From: Hemerocallis citrina
Lineage: Eukaryota; Streptophyta; Magnoliopsida; Asparagales; Asphodelaceae
DNA: 64,000 bases
Reading direction: 5' to 3'
Assembly (NCBI GenBank): GCA_017893485.1
Contig: CM030361.1
Coordinates: forward strand, 310,411,724 to 310,475,723
This document shows, one piece after another, positions 1 through 11,426 of this stretch (position 1 is its first letter; the number at the start of each line of letters is the position of its first letter). The notes beneath the pieces were generated by a model. It was not told the origin of the DNA. It ran no database searches and was given only the letters and a program-made list of their open reading frames with translations. Position numbers and translations under genes: made by a program.

Positions 1-1
1 G

Positions 2-325
2 AAAGACTTGGAGGTGTTGAGTAAAGCCAAAATTCTTAACTATTCGAATATGGGTTCAGGTGAAGAAGTACTCGAATTCTTTTCCGGGATAGTTGGACAG
101 ACCGTAATCAACTACGAGGCTAACTTTTCTGCCCAACTTCACCGTCTCATGTCCGAGGTGCAAACCTACAATGACCACACATTGAATTTGGCGACAACCG
201 CTTTCATGGGTCTTTTCACACAAGCAAATATTACAAGCTTTGTCGCCTTCTCACTAGGGACGGGCGTGAGTACCATTGGAGCAGTGTATACTATTAAGAG
301 CTATGACAAGGACAATAAAAAGTAG
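2..325 (+). CDS. DUF247-like protein, C-terminal fragment (gene runs off the window)
   Basis: The frame is open from the first complete codon in the window, so this is the 3' end of a gene whose 5' part lies outside. The roughly 107 visible residues begin with KDLEVLSKAKIL, then a GSGEEVLEFF segment and an alternating YEANFSAQLHRL segment. They end in a hydrophobic stretch (about residues 68-95) followed by a short charged tail. That order (a 'DVxxLxxxGIL' block, a 'GxxxVxxFFxxI' block, a Tyr-rich helix and one C-terminal membrane anchor) is the usual end of plant DUF247 (UPF0481) proteins. The match is by pattern only and is weaker than for the DUF247 copies further right. DUF247 proteins are membrane-anchored and mostly of unknown function. 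The stop is TAG at 323-325. Confidence 0.55.
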   Translation, partial: KDLEVLSKAKILNYSNMGSGEEVLEFFSGIVGQTVINYEANFSAQLHRLMSEVQTYNDHTLNLATTAFMGLFTQANITSFVAFSLGTGVSTIGAVYTIKSYDKDNKK

Positions 326-1557
326 ATACATACATACGCCAAAATAATATGTTGTTGTATCATTTATCGGATCAGAAAGTTACTTCACGAAAGATGCTGC
401 CAGTTTTTTTTTATATATATATAATTTATAATTTTAACAAAATATACAACAAAAAATAAGGCTTATGAGGTTCAGATTCTAACATGCTGGATCCTGAAAC
501 TCATACACCTCAACCAACAAACAAAAATATAACGAAATCTAATCCTACTGATCGGCCGATCTCGTCCAAGTCAATTTCTCGTACCAATTTGAGTTCAGTC
601 TCTCTCTCAGTTCTTCGCTTGTACACCGTTTATCATCTCCGTCGCTCCCATCAATAACTCATACGTCAACTTCAAGCACCATATGAGAAACAAAAGGCAT
701 TCCACCAACCTGACAACTCCCTGAACAGATTGAGTCTTGTTTCTCATCCTCTCGCTTGACCATCGTTGACTCTCACTGGCACCTTGCAACAAAGGCCATC
801 GTTGTCCCTGTCGACTCTATTAATGCCACCTCCAAGCTCCTTGACATGAGAGAGAAACCTTAGACACTCCTCACTTTGACCTGAATAGGACAAAGTAGAG
901 CTCAAACTATAAAATTGCCGGACTATCGTCGTCCCACCAAAAAAGCTTGCGGTATTGTTTTCACTTGTTTTCTAATATTGTCGTGGGTGAATTGTCTCTT
1001 TGGTAGCTTTTCAAAACATATCAATTATTGGAAATGGTTGCACACAAAAAAAAAGTTGTGTTTTACTTCATGTTAATTTGCTAATTTATTTTCTTGATGT
1101 TTTGTGGGGAGCTGGGTCATACTCAGGATCGGAATAGCTTTAAGGCTTTAAGCTACCAAAACTTGTTCTTCTACCAGCTCTGTTTACAGATAGAGCTTCC
1201 TGCATCATTGCTTCTTCCTGATCCGAATTGCAATGTTTGCATGTAGCACTACACAATGGGTGATTTGGTAAGAATCAACACTAGCACGATAGAGATGATT
1301 TGCAAGTCTAGTGGAACAGAAGGATATAGAAGGATACGATAAGGTAGAAGTTTGCTGCAGAATCCAGTCATCTACATTTTCTCTCCAAAAGGGAAGCCTA
1401 TATTTGCATTGACAGGATATCTACTGTAGTTTTATAATGTTAGTATATGAACACTAGTCATAATAATATATTCTCATGCAGAAACGTAGTTTAATAGACT
1501 GGATATCTACGATCTCAATTCAAGCAGATCAGATCACACTCTATTCGAACCCTGGTC
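326..1557. other. Intergenic stretch, nothing recognised
   Basis: AT-rich sequence downstream of the DUF247 fragment. I see only short frames without family motifs, a short (TA)n run near 411-422 and several A/T homopolymers. No RNA gene or repeat could be supported. Confidence 0.6.
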
Positions 1558-1716
1558 ACAGGCCCGGCCCTAGCATGATGCAACCGATGCATCAGGCCCC
1601 AAATCTCCGAAAAAAGGGGCACCGTTTTCCACAAAAAAATAATAATAAAAAATTAAAAAAATTGGTATAGGTGGGGCCACTTTTTGAGAGTTTGCCGCCC
1701 TAATTTTTTTTACATT
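1558..1716 (+). mobile_element. Degenerate hAT-like MITE remnant, interrupted by the LINE
   Basis: The sequence opens with AGGCCCGGCCCT, close to the CAGGGCCGGCCC terminus of three clearer elements in this window (14081, 14856, 31359). It also carries the same kind of 'aggccccaaat ... ggggc' interior. No matching right end was found. The string TTTTTTGAGAGTTTG occurs just before the LINE (near 1681) and again after it (near 6605), so the remnant may continue past the LINE. The assignment rests on short motifs. Confidence 0.35.
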
Positions 1717-1774
1717 AACATTAGGCATATCAGGGAGATTGAATGGTTACGAGTTATTGAGCACAGCATCAATC

Positions 1775-4700
1775 ATGATTAGTTTATCCTGGAACATTAG
1801 AGGTCTCAACTGCCCCGCCAAACAAAGGGCTATTTTCGACATTATTGCTTCCTCTCACTGTGACATCATTTCCATCCAAGAATCTAAAATAGAAAATCCT
1901 TCTCCCCGTCTCTACCGTTCTTTAGGCGGTTCCTCCATCAAGCATTGGATTTCCCTTGACGCCCAGGGTTCCAGAGGTGGTATTCTGTTTGGCTTCAAGG
2001 AATCTGTCTTCTCCTTAATCTCCATCCGCCGCCTTAATTTCTTTCTTATTGTACAACTGCATTGGCACCTACTAGATTGCGCCTTCACTATCATATCGGT
2101 GTATGGTCCGTCGACTTCTGATCGACGGCCCATGTTCTGGAACGAATTCCGTTCCCTTCACCCTTTTGTGCAAGGCCTCGGCTTTATCTGCGGTGACTTC
2201 AACATCACCCGTTTTGCTTCCGAGAGATCTAACTCGATCGCTTCCGACGTCCAGTCGGGTATTTTCAACGATTGCATCAGAGATCTCCAACTGTCTGAGA
2301 TTCCTGTCTCCGATAGGAATTTTACTTGGTCCAATCAGCGTCTTTCCCCCTCCCTTGCCAAGCTTGACAGGTTCCTTGTCACTCAACCCTGGTTCTCCAA
2401 ATTTCATAGCGCTTTCGCGAAAACACTCCCCAACCCTTCTTCGGATCATGTTCCCATTGCCCTCTACTCGAACTTTCACTTCCCCCATCATCACCTTTTT
2501 CGTTTTGAAAAATTCTGGCTTCAAGATCAACTTTTCATAAAGTTGGCTGAGGAGTGCCTTGCTTCCGTCTCCGGTTCTCGGGGTTTAGGCAACATTCTGC
2601 TTAAACTCCACGCTATCAAATTTGGCTGCAAAATATGGCGCCGCGAACGCCAATCTAACACCAATTTCCTCAAAGAAGTTCTTCTCGCCTCCATCCAGGC
2701 GCTCGATCTTTTAGAAGAGCAATCTCCCCTTTCCCAGTCTGCTCTTCTCGAAAGGCGTTCTTGCAAGCGAGAATATGCAGATATTCTCCTCCAAGATCAT
2801 TCCAAGTGGGCCCAACGAGCCAGAGTTTCCTGGTTGAAAGAAGGGGATGGTAATACCGCCTTCTTCCACCATTTTGCCTCTTATAGAAGACGATGCAACC
2901 ACATCTCTTTGATTATTGATCAGGGTTCGGAGCTTCGATCCGACCCTGAGATCCATAACAGCTTTCTCTCCTTCTATAAGAACCTTATTGGTTCCTCTAC
3001 CCCTCGCCTGTTCTCCCTGGATTGGCTGCAACTCTATGGTGCACCGTCCATTGACCTCTCATCGCTTGAAGCTCCCTTCACGATGGAAGAGATCAAGTCG
3101 GCGGTCTTTGCTTTAAAAAGCGATTCAGCACCAGGGCCGGATGGCTTCCCTGCATTCTTCTTCCAAAAATTCTGGCCCTGGCTGAAAAATGACCTCTTCG
3201 ACCTGTTCCAAGATTTATATCAAGGTTCCTTTTCCTTTGATCGGATTAACTATGCCCATATTGTTCTCATTCCCAAATTGACTGGAGCCAATTCGGTGTC
3301 TGACTTTAGACCCATTAGCTTAATTAATACCTCGTTCAAAATCATCATGAAAGTCCTCGCTTCTAGGCTGAGTTTAGTTATCCCTCCTCTGATTGACCAA
3401 GCTCAATCCGGCTTTATCAAGGATCGCTTCATTCTTGACAGCGTAGCCGCTGCTCAAGAAATCATCTCGCTTAGTCATCATCGCCAGTTAGAAGGGATTC
3501 TTCTAAAGCTGGATTTCCAAAAAGCCTACGACAACGTTCACTGGGATTTTCTCCTAGATATTTTGCATCATCGGGGCTTCGGCCCCAAATGGATTGGCTG
3601 GATCAAATCCAGTCTGTACGCTGGTACCTCTTCCATTATTATCAATGGTACAGAGGGCCATAAATTCAAAATCAGGCGCGGCCTCCGTCAGGGAGACCCT
3701 CTTTCTTCCCTGCTCTTCGCCCTAGTGGCAGATGTCTTCAGCAGGTTGCTTCGCAACGCTCGCTCTGCCCACGCCATCGAGGGTATTGGTCGCTCCCAAC
3801 ACTTCGATGGGATCCTCAATCTGCAATACGCGGATGATACCATTATTTTCTCTTCCCCAGAGCGCTCTTCTTTACGCAACCTTAAACTATTACTGTATTG
3901 TTTTGAACAAGTTTCCGGGCTTTCCATCAATTTCAACAAGTCGTCAGTGTACTGGCTTGGCGGGAATGACTCCCGCCATAGCGAGGTCGCTCATTTCTTT
4001 AATTGTCGTATTGCCACTTTCCCTATCTCGTATCTTGGGATTCCCCTTAGATGGGGTAAGCTCCACAGAGCTGACTGGTTTCCCCTCATCGACAAAATTG
4101 AATCTAGACTGAATGTCTGGACTGGCAAACTCCTGTCTCGAGGAGGGCGGTTAATTCTTCTCAATTCGGTCCTTTCGGCTATCCCTTTATACTTGATGTC
4201 TTTTTATTATATCCCATCTTGGGTCCTCAAAAGAATTGATCAAATTCGGAGCAATTTCTTTTGGTCTGGAGATGCGCATTTTAAACAAGGATCGCATCTT
4301 TGCCATTGGAACGTTGTCTGTTCTTCCAAATCCAGCGGAGGCCTCGGTGTCTTGAACCTTCGCGATCATAACCTTGCCCTTCTAGGGAAATGGCTTTGGA
4401 GATTTCATAAATCTCCCCACCTGTCTTGGGTTCGTTGCATCAAAGCTGCGTATTTTAGCTCCTCCCCTTGGTGGCAATTTAACTCTCCTATTCATCGCCA
4501 TGCTTCCCCGTTCTGGAAAGGCGTCTGGAAAATATCTCATGCTTTCCATTCCAGTATTTTTAGACTTTGTGCCAACGGTTCCAGGACTAAACTGTGGACT
4601 GATCTCTGGTTAGGTAACACCACTTTAGCTTCGGCTTACCCTTCTCTCTTCAATCTCGCTGCTGCTCCGGAAGCTTCAGTCGAGGAATCCTTCGTCTGGA

Positions 4701-5419
4701 TCAACGCATCTAGATTTTGGTGTATACCATTCGCCTCCCCTTTACCCCACAATCTTGCATTAGACCTGCAGCACTTAACTGACTCTCTCAATCTATACGT
4801 GTGGAAAGACACTGAGGACATAGCGTGGCGTTGGAACGCTTCTGGTATGTTCTCGGTTAATTCTTTCTACAAATTCCTCAACTTCAGAGGTGTTGTTTCG
4901 CCGGCTGCAGATTTCATCTGGAAATCCTGCGCTCCTCTCAAGGTCAAAATTAACTCGTGGTTGGCAGTCCACAACAAGCTCCTCACAGTCCAGGTTCTCA
5001 ACAAGAGGAACTTAGCGTGGGGCCAGCCCTGCATCCTCTGTTTAGAGGCCCCCGAAAACGTGGACCACCTTTTCGTTGTGTGCCCTTTCATCAAGCCTCT
5101 TTGGAAGCTGGTTTCTCTGGCGTGGTCCAATCCTTCCCTTCCGCCCAATCTTCTTTCTTGCTGGAATTCTCCCTCGTGTCTTCCTAAATTTAGCAAGAGT
5201 TGGCTCCTATCCGTCCACTTAATCATTTGGATTACTTGGAAGGAAAGGAATAGCCGGATCTTCTCTCATAAGGCTTCTCCTTCCTCCTCCCTCTTAGAGG
5301 AATTTATTTTTTTATTCAAATTCTGGACTTCGATTATCAAAGTTGAGAAGCGTCGGTTTTATCATGTCCACCGTCTAGACGAGTCTCTCTCGGTTCTTGC
5401 TAGGCTTAATGCTCTTTAG
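1775..5419 (+). CDS. LINE ORF2 polyprotein (endonuclease-reverse transcriptase), intact
   Basis: The ATG at 1775 is chosen because the protein then starts MISLSWNIRGLN, the standard start of the plant L1 apurinic-type endonuclease. The product is 1,214 aa. Residues about 1-230 are the endonuclease, with the SWNIRGL Asn, the QES Glu, GDFN and SSDH motifs. A linker with WLKEGDGNTAFFH follows. The reverse transcriptase begins near residue 446 (SDSAPGPDGFP), contains RPISLINTSFK, LDFQKAYDNVHW and RQGDPLS, and has the catalytic YADD at residues 685-688. Residues about 1026-1110 form the zf-RVT zinc-binding region (CILC ... H-x-F-x2-C). The enzyme nicks target DNA and copies its own RNA at the nick. 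The frame has no stop codon or frameshift and all visible catalytic residues are kept. No ORF1 partner is present. Confidence 0.92.
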   Translation: MISLSWNIRGLNCPAKQRAIFDIIASSHCDIISIQESKIENPSPRLYRSLGGSSIKHWISLDAQGSRGGILFGFKESVFSLISIRRLNFFLIVQLHWHLLDCAFTIISVYGPSTSDRRPMFWNEFRSLHPFVQGLGFICGDFNITRFASERSNSIASDVQSGIFNDCIRDLQLSEIPVSDRNFTWSNQRLSPSLAKLDRFLVTQPWFSKFHSAFAKTLPNPSSDHVPIALYSNFHFPHHHLFRFEKFWLQDQLFIKLAEECLASVSGSRGLGNILLKLHAIKFGCKIWRRERQSNTNFLKEVLLASIQALDLLEEQSPLSQSALLERRSCKREYADILLQDHSKWAQRARVSWLKEGDGNTAFFHHFASYRRRCNHISLIIDQGSELRSDPEIHNSFLSFYKNLIGSSTPRLFSLDWLQLYGAPSIDLSSLEAPFTMEEIKSAVFALKSDSAPGPDGFPAFFFQKFWPWLKNDLFDLFQDLYQGSFSFDRINYAHIVLIPKLTGANSVSDFRPISLINTSFKIIMKVLASRLSLVIPPLIDQAQSGFIKDRFILDSVAAAQEIISLSHHRQLEGILLKLDFQKAYDNVHWDFLLDILHHRGFGPKWIGWIKSSLYAGTSSIIINGTEGHKFKIRRGLRQGDPLSSLLFALVADVFSRLLRNARSAHAIEGIGRSQHFDGILNLQYADDTIIFSSPERSSLRNLKLLLYCFEQVSGLSINFNKSSVYWLGGNDSRHSEVAHFFNCRIATFPISYLGIPLRWGKLHRADWFPLIDKIESRLNVWTGKLLSRGGRLILLNSVLSAIPLYLMSFYYIPSWVLKRIDQIRSNFFWSGDAHFKQGSHLCHWNVVCSSKSSGGLGVLNLRDHNLALLGKWLWRFHKSPHLSWVRCIKAAYFSSSPWWQFNSPIHRHASPFWKGVWKISHAFHSSIFRLCANGSRTKLWTDLWLGNTTLASAYPSLFNLAAAPEASVEESFVWINASRFWCIPFASPLPHNLALDLQHLTDSLNLYVWKDTEDIAWRWNASGMFSVNSFYKFLNFRGVVSPAADFIWKSCAPLKVKINSWLAVHNKLLTVQVLNKRNLAWGQPCILCLEAPENVDHLFVVCPFIKPLWKLVSLAWSNPSLPPNLLSCWNSPSCLPKFSKSWLLSVHLIIWITWKERNSRIFSHKASPSSSLLEEFIFLFKFWTSIIKVEKRRFYHVHRLDESLSVLARLNAL

Positions 5420-6526
5420 CTTTTTTCGGACTTTGACCCTAAGTCGGGCTCTTGTTTACCTTACTGCACTTATTTCTCCATTGCACTAGCTGCGTGTTAT
5501 TCGGTTTTTTGTATTATTTCGTTCTCTCTTAATTATTTTTTCCTTCGGGCTATTGCAGGACTGAGCGTATCTTTCATTGGTGCTAGTGGGCTCTCCCGTG
5601 GCCTTTTGTTTTTTGACTATGGTTGGCGGAGTCCCTAGCGTTGCTAGTTTGTAGCCGGGTCTTCTTCTATCCATCTGCTCTTTGCTTTCCACTGGCTTAT
5701 GGATTAGACTATGGTTCTATGACTGTTGGCTTTTTTGCTCTTTTGCTCTATGACTGTTGGCAGGTGGTTTTTTTGGCTTTATGGATGTTTTTGGCTGTTT
5801 GTGATACCAAGTTAGGTGGGTGAGCATGAGTTTGTAATCTTGTTGTTATCTATCTCCTGGTCTTGTTATCACTGTGAACAGACTATTCTCTCTCCCTGAT
5901 CATTAAACTATGTCTAGTTGTATGTTATTTGGAGACTTGTTCTACTTCTTCAGTGTGTGTCTTGTTTTTTATGGCTACCTGCTCGCTTTGTTATATAGCT
6001 TTTGGTCTGAGTTGCAATCCTTAACTATTGGTTCCTCTGAGATGTTGAGCATCTCGTTTTGTTGCTCTTCAGTTTAGTGATATTGCCCTCTCATTTGACT
6101 TTTGGGGGCCCTGCTCGGTGCCCTGGGCTTCGGCCCAGTCTCTCGGCCAGGTGTCGGTGTCGCAGCCCGGCTCCATCCACTGGTGACTGGCTTCGGTGCC
6201 CTCTTTGCCCGCCTTCGTGTCAATGCCACCCTGCTCGAAGTCCCGAAGTAGCCAGCTTCGATTTCGTTTCGCCTTCTTTGATGTCGGCCGATCGCTCAGC
6301 TCCTGCTCGCTTCGTGGTCGACTGAGTCTCCCTTTTCATTGTTTTGTATCTATTACTTTAGTGTTCTCAGCCAGCTTGTAGTATTTTAGTAGAGTCTCCT
6401 TTTTGTTTTATTTGTTTTACCTCTGGTAAAACCGTCCTTGTTCTCGCTGTACAGTACTTTATTGTTTTATATATATATCTTTTGATCGGGCTGGAGTCGG
6501 TAGACTCTATCCATTTACATCAAAAA
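5420..6526 (+). other. LINE 3' untranslated region
   Basis: Long T-rich trailer between the ORF2 stop and the A-run. It contains a duplicated TATGACTGTTGGC segment near 5716 and 5748 and a GC-richer block at about 6105-6320. Short frames inside it show no protein family. It ends at the 3' target duplication. Confidence 0.7.
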
Positions 6527-7086
6527 AACATTAGGCATGTATACTTTTTAAATTTTTTTTCTAATACATGAAATGTTTTTTTTTGGGCATATGTAGAGCT
6601 TCTTTTTTGAGAGTTTGCTTCAGGCCCAACAGCGGGTTTTCACATCCGAGAAAATTAACTCCAGAAATGATATTGGACATGCTGTGTTCTCAACATGGAT
6701 TTGTCCACTACGCACTTGCATATGTGCACAGCCGCATGACTAATGGACACATCGTCGTTTAGGTGGGATATATACTGAAAGCTTTTCACAAGATTCTCTT
6801 TCCATAAACGACGCTGACGTTTTCTTATTTAGTGCAACACTTCAAGACAAAAAGAAATATATATAAACAAGGAAATTCATAGACTCGCTCAAGTATCCAC
6901 ATCTTTAATTAAATGGGAAGCAGGTAGGTAGTTGTCATAGAAAATTACATAGTTGAACATTGACAAATTAAAAAACCGAAAGATCAAGTTGAATGGATAT
7001 AAATAAATCAAGTAATGCTTAGCTAAGATGTAGAAGGAAGGCATATCAAGTAATTTAAGGAGACAATATATATATATATATATATA

Positions 7087-7548
7087 GGATTAGGTTCGGG
7101 TGAGAACCATGTCCTGGGGTGAGAACTTAAGGGCCTATCCCAGCCATTCATCTGCGTAATCTTAACGGTCAAGATTTTTTAAAATTAAACAATAAGATTA
7201 ATTAATATTTGCATTAAGATGCCAATCCCTTTAATTAAGGGCTGGGGACCGCGTAATAAAAGGAATGAAAGATCACAGATTATTAGGCAACATATATTGC
7301 CTTTTTTATTTTATTTAAAAGGAATGAAGATCACAGATTATTAGGCAACATATATTGCCTTTTTTATTTTATTTTCAGCCGAACCACAATCTTCATCAGG
7401 ATGAACAACATTTGTTGCTACGTACAATGTTGCTAAATATGAAATTTTTGTTGCTATGTACAATGCAGTTAGTTGCTATTCAAAAAACATTTAATTGCTA
7501 TGTGGAAACTGACAGCATGTACAACATAAGTTTGCAAATTGATAAACA

Positions 7549-7598
<50 letters not shown>

Positions 7599-8163
7599 TG
7601 CTAAAATATGCACTAGTTGTATCTACTTACAATACAGTCAGTTGCTATATAGTGAACGAATTGGTGAAGGAATGAATTGGTGATGATTCTGCAGTTGCTA
7701 TTAATTTGGGATACAAAATCTTCTCGAATAGCAACTATAATAATTATAAATAGCAACTGAAATAATTATACAGCAATACCTGACCACCTAAACAGCAACT
7801 GTAATAATTATAAATAGCAACTGTAATAAACAGTAACTGTAAGGAACGAAATGGTGAATGATTCTACAGTTGCTATTAATTTGGGAAACAAAATCTTCTC
7901 CAATATTTTACGGGAATAAATTATTTCTCTCTCCAGTTTGACCAAATTTGCCTTAACCGTCGCACAAAAAAAAGGCAATTTATAATTATTCCTTTTATTT
8001 CGCGACCAACATCCCTTAATTAAAGGGATTCCCATCTTAATGCAAATATTAATTAATCTTATTGTTTAATTGAAAAAAATCTTGACCGTTAAGATTAAGC
8101 ATATGAGTGGTTGGGAGAGGCCCTTCGGTTCTCACCCCAGGATTGGTTCTCACCCGAACCTAC

Positions 8164-8166
<3 letters not shown>
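7087..8166. mobile_element. Foldback TIR element in an (AT)n tract (unit 1)
   Basis: About 1.08 kb lying inside an AT tract of the array. The ends are inverted copies: GGTTCGGGTGAGAACC near 7094 and its complement near 8144-8160. Similarity continues inward for roughly 150 bp on each side (left arm to about 7250, right arm from about 8005). The interior holds a direct duplication of about 55 bp (7261-7318 and 7319-7373), an internal (AT)n at about 7552-7596 and repeated GTTGCTAT words. No transposase frame is seen. Any TA target duplication would be hidden in the microsatellite. Rice Micron and Medicago MuTAnT are known families that target TA microsatellites; assignment to either is not claimed. 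Confidence 0.75.
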
Positions 8167-8215
<49 letters not shown>

Positions 8216-9023
8216 CGGTTCAAGTAATGTTTGAGAGATATATACTAGATTTGCTTGTTGACTCGTGCCTACGGCACGTCTTCGGTACGGTGCACCTGGT
8301 TTGATTATATGAAATAGTTTTGGAGGTCCAGCAAATTAATTGAAGTAGTAAACATATTATATGAGCAAGCAATATATCTACTTTTAAGCTCAATTGTCGT
8401 CTTCCTGGTCATTAGCTTGAACTTACCTGAAATGCATATAGTTTGTAAGAAACACTAAATAGAGTTCTTTTTAAATTCAGCATCAATTTTAGATGCTTGT
8501 AATAGTTATGCAATGACATTATCATATAGGTTTTATAAAACTTACTCTAATTTCATAACCATTATGAGCATGTCTAAATACAATGGTAATGCAAGTGCAT
8601 GTGTGAATGTATCTACAATACCAATAATCTAAACATTTATTTTTTAAATTTTATTTTTTTAAAATTTAAAGTTTTATTTCTAATGGACACAGCGTCATTT
8701 AGGTTGGATATATACTGAAAGTTTCTCACACGACTCTCCTTCCATAAACGACTCTCTTTCCATAAACGACGCTGACATTTTCTTATTTAGTGCAACACTT
8801 CAAGCCAAAAAGAAATATATATAAACAAGGAAATTCATAGACTCGCTCAAGTATCCACATCTTTAATTAAATGGGAAGCACGTAGGTAGTTGTCATAGAA
8901 AATTACACAGTTGAACATTGACAAATTAAAAAAGCGAAAGATCAGGCTGAACGGATATTATAAATAAATCATGTAATGCATAGCTAAGATGTAGAAGGAA
9001 GGCATATCAAGTAATTTCAGGAG

Positions 9024-9100
<77 letters not shown>

Positions 9101-9416
9101 AAACACAAAGAAAGCTATCGAGTGGTTCTACTTCAATCCCCTAAAAAATCAAAGGCCCAGATCTAACCTCACAAATCATATTTTCCCCCCAAAAGTTCCC
9201 TCCAAAACTCAAATTCAAATCTCTCACCCAAAACAACTCTTATATTTATTTAATTTTTTTTTCTCTCTCTCTCCCTCCCTCTTCTATTCAAAAAATTAAG
9301 AACATAATTTTTTTAAAAAAATTTTAAAAAATAAAAAATTTAAAAACTAAAATAATAAAAAATTTAAAAGCTTTAAAAATAGTTCAAAAAGATCAAAAAA
9401 AATCATATAATATGTT

Positions 9417-9690
9417 TTTTGCTGGACCCCAAAAGTTTCTCACATAATATGTTTACTACTTCAATTAATTTGCTCGACCTCCGAAACTATTTTATACGAT
9501 CAAATAAAGTGCACCGTTCCGAAGGCGTGCCGTAGGCACCTGTCAACGGGCAAACCTAGTATATATATAGTTTGCCCGTTGACACGTGCCTACGGCACGC
9601 CTTCGGAACGGTGCACTTTATTTGATCGTATAAAATAGTTTCGGAGGTCCAGCAAATTAATTGAAGTAATAAACATATTATATGTGGAAG
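9417..9690. repeat. Head-to-head inverted repeat of the unit terminus
   Basis: The sequence at about 9439-9559 is an inverted copy of about 9568-9688. The arms meet at CTAGTATATATATAG, so two unit ends face each other. Elsewhere in the array the unit end occurs only in one orientation. The left arm joins to an otherwise unrelated AT- and CT-rich segment (about 9095-9416). Confidence 0.8.
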
Positions 9691-10323
9691 CAGTATATCT
9701 ACCTTTAAGCTCAATTATCGTCTTCCTGGTCATTAGCTTGAACTTACCTAAAATTCATATAGTTTGTTAGAAACACTGCATATAGTTATTTTTAAATTCA
9801 GCATCAATTTTAGATACTTGTAATAGTTATGCAATGACATTATCATATAGGTTTTATAGAACTTACTCTAATCCCATAACCATTATGAGCATGTCTAAAT
9901 ACAATGGTAACGCAAGTGCATGTGTGAAGGTATCTACAATACCAATAATCTAAACATTTATTTTTTAAATTTTAATTTTTTTAAATTTAAAGTTTTATTT
10001 CTAATGGACACAGCGTCATTTAGGTTGGATATATACTGAAAGTTTCTCACAAGATTCTCTTTCCATAAACGACGCTGGCGTTTTCTTATTTAGTGCAACG
10101 CTTCAAGCCAAAAAGAAATATATATAAACAAGTAAATTCATAGACTCGCTCAAGTATCCACATCTTTAATTAAATGGGAAGCACGTAGGTAGTTGTCATA
10201 GAAAATTACATAGTTGAACATTGACAAATTAAAAAACCGAAGGATCAAGCTGAATGGATATAAATAAATCAAGTAATGCTTAGCTAAGATGTAGAAAGAA
10301 GGCATATCAAGTAATTTAAGGAG

Positions 10324-10376
<53 letters not shown>

Positions 10377-10379
<3 letters not shown>

Positions 10380-10548
10380 AAAAAGGGGTATGAGCAACTT
10401 GCTCATTTAGTAAATAAGCAATTGATGATGTGGCATACATGTGATTGGATAATCATTAAAAGGGTTAGTTGTCCAATGTATCACATGCATTCCACATAAT
10501 CAATTGCTCATTTACTAAATGAGCAAGTTGCTCATATCCCTTTTACCC
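10377..10548. mobile_element. Foldback MITE, near-complete palindrome, in an (AT)n tract (unit 3)
   Basis: A 172-bp element with arms of about 84 bp (10377-10460 and 10465-10548) separated by a few bases. The arms include the internal palindrome GAGCAACTTGCTC near their outer ends. Both flanks are (AT)n. There is no coding capacity. Its sequence is unrelated to the elements at 7087 and 13208. Confidence 0.8.
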
Positions 10549-11340
10549 TATATATATATATATATATATATTATTCGGTTCAAGTAATGTTTGAGAGAGA
10601 TATATATACTAGGTTTGCCTGTTGACACGTGCCGGTACGGTGCACCTGGTTTGATTATATAAAATAGTTTTGGAGATCCAATAAATTAATTGAAGTAGTA
10701 AACATATTATATGTGGAAGCAGTATATCTACCTTTAAGCTCAATTATCGTCTTCCTGGTCATTAGCTTGAACTTACCTTAAATGCATATGGTTTGTTTGA
10801 AACACTGCATAGAGTTCCTTTTAAATTCAGCATCAATTTTAGATGCTTGTAATAGTTATACAATAACATTATCATATAGAATTTATAGAACTTACACTAA
10901 TCCCATAACCATTATGAGCATGTCTAAATACAATGATAACGCAAGTGCATGTGTGAAGGTATCTACAATACCAATAATCTAAACATTTATTTTTTAAATT
11001 TTATTTTTTTAAGATTTAAAGTTTTATTTCTAATGGACACAGCGTCATTTAGGTTGGATATATACTGAAAGTTTCTCACAAGATTCTCTTTCCATAAACG
11101 ACGTTGGCGTTTTCTTATTTAGTGCAACACTTCGAGCCAAAAAGAAATATATATAAACAAGGAAATTCATAGACTCGCTCAAGTATCCACATCTTTAATT
11201 AAATGGGAAGCACGTAGGTAGTTGTCACAGAAAATTACATTAGTTGAACATTGACAAATTAAAAAAGCTAAAGATCAAGCTGAATGGATATAAATAAATC
11301 AAGTAGTGCTTAGCTAAGATGTAGAAGGAAGGCATATCAA

Positions 11341-11426
<86 letters not shown>

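Larger units (their letters stand above)
1729..6526 (+). mobile_element. L1-type LINE retrotransposon, 5'-truncated, with 12-bp TSD
   Basis: A non-LTR retrotransposon insertion. The 12-bp direct repeat AACATTAGGCAT lies directly before it (1717-1728) and directly after its short 3' A-run (6527-6538), as expected for target-primed reverse transcription. The body holds one long open ORF2 (endonuclease, reverse transcriptase, zinc-binding domain) followed by a 3' untranslated region of about 1.1 kb ending in a CATCAAAAAAA tail. The insertion begins about 46 bp upstream of the first ORF2 ATG and has no ORF1 (gag-like) frame, so the copy is 5'-truncated. The perfect TSD and the unbroken ORF2 suggest a fairly young insertion. 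Confidence 0.9.

Noticed and set aside
607..792. Minus-strand 61-codon frame
   Set aside because: Short, no family motif, no supporting context.
6105..6330. GC-rich frames in the LINE 3' trailer as a captured gene
   Set aside because: No family motif; position and composition fit a LINE 3' untranslated region.
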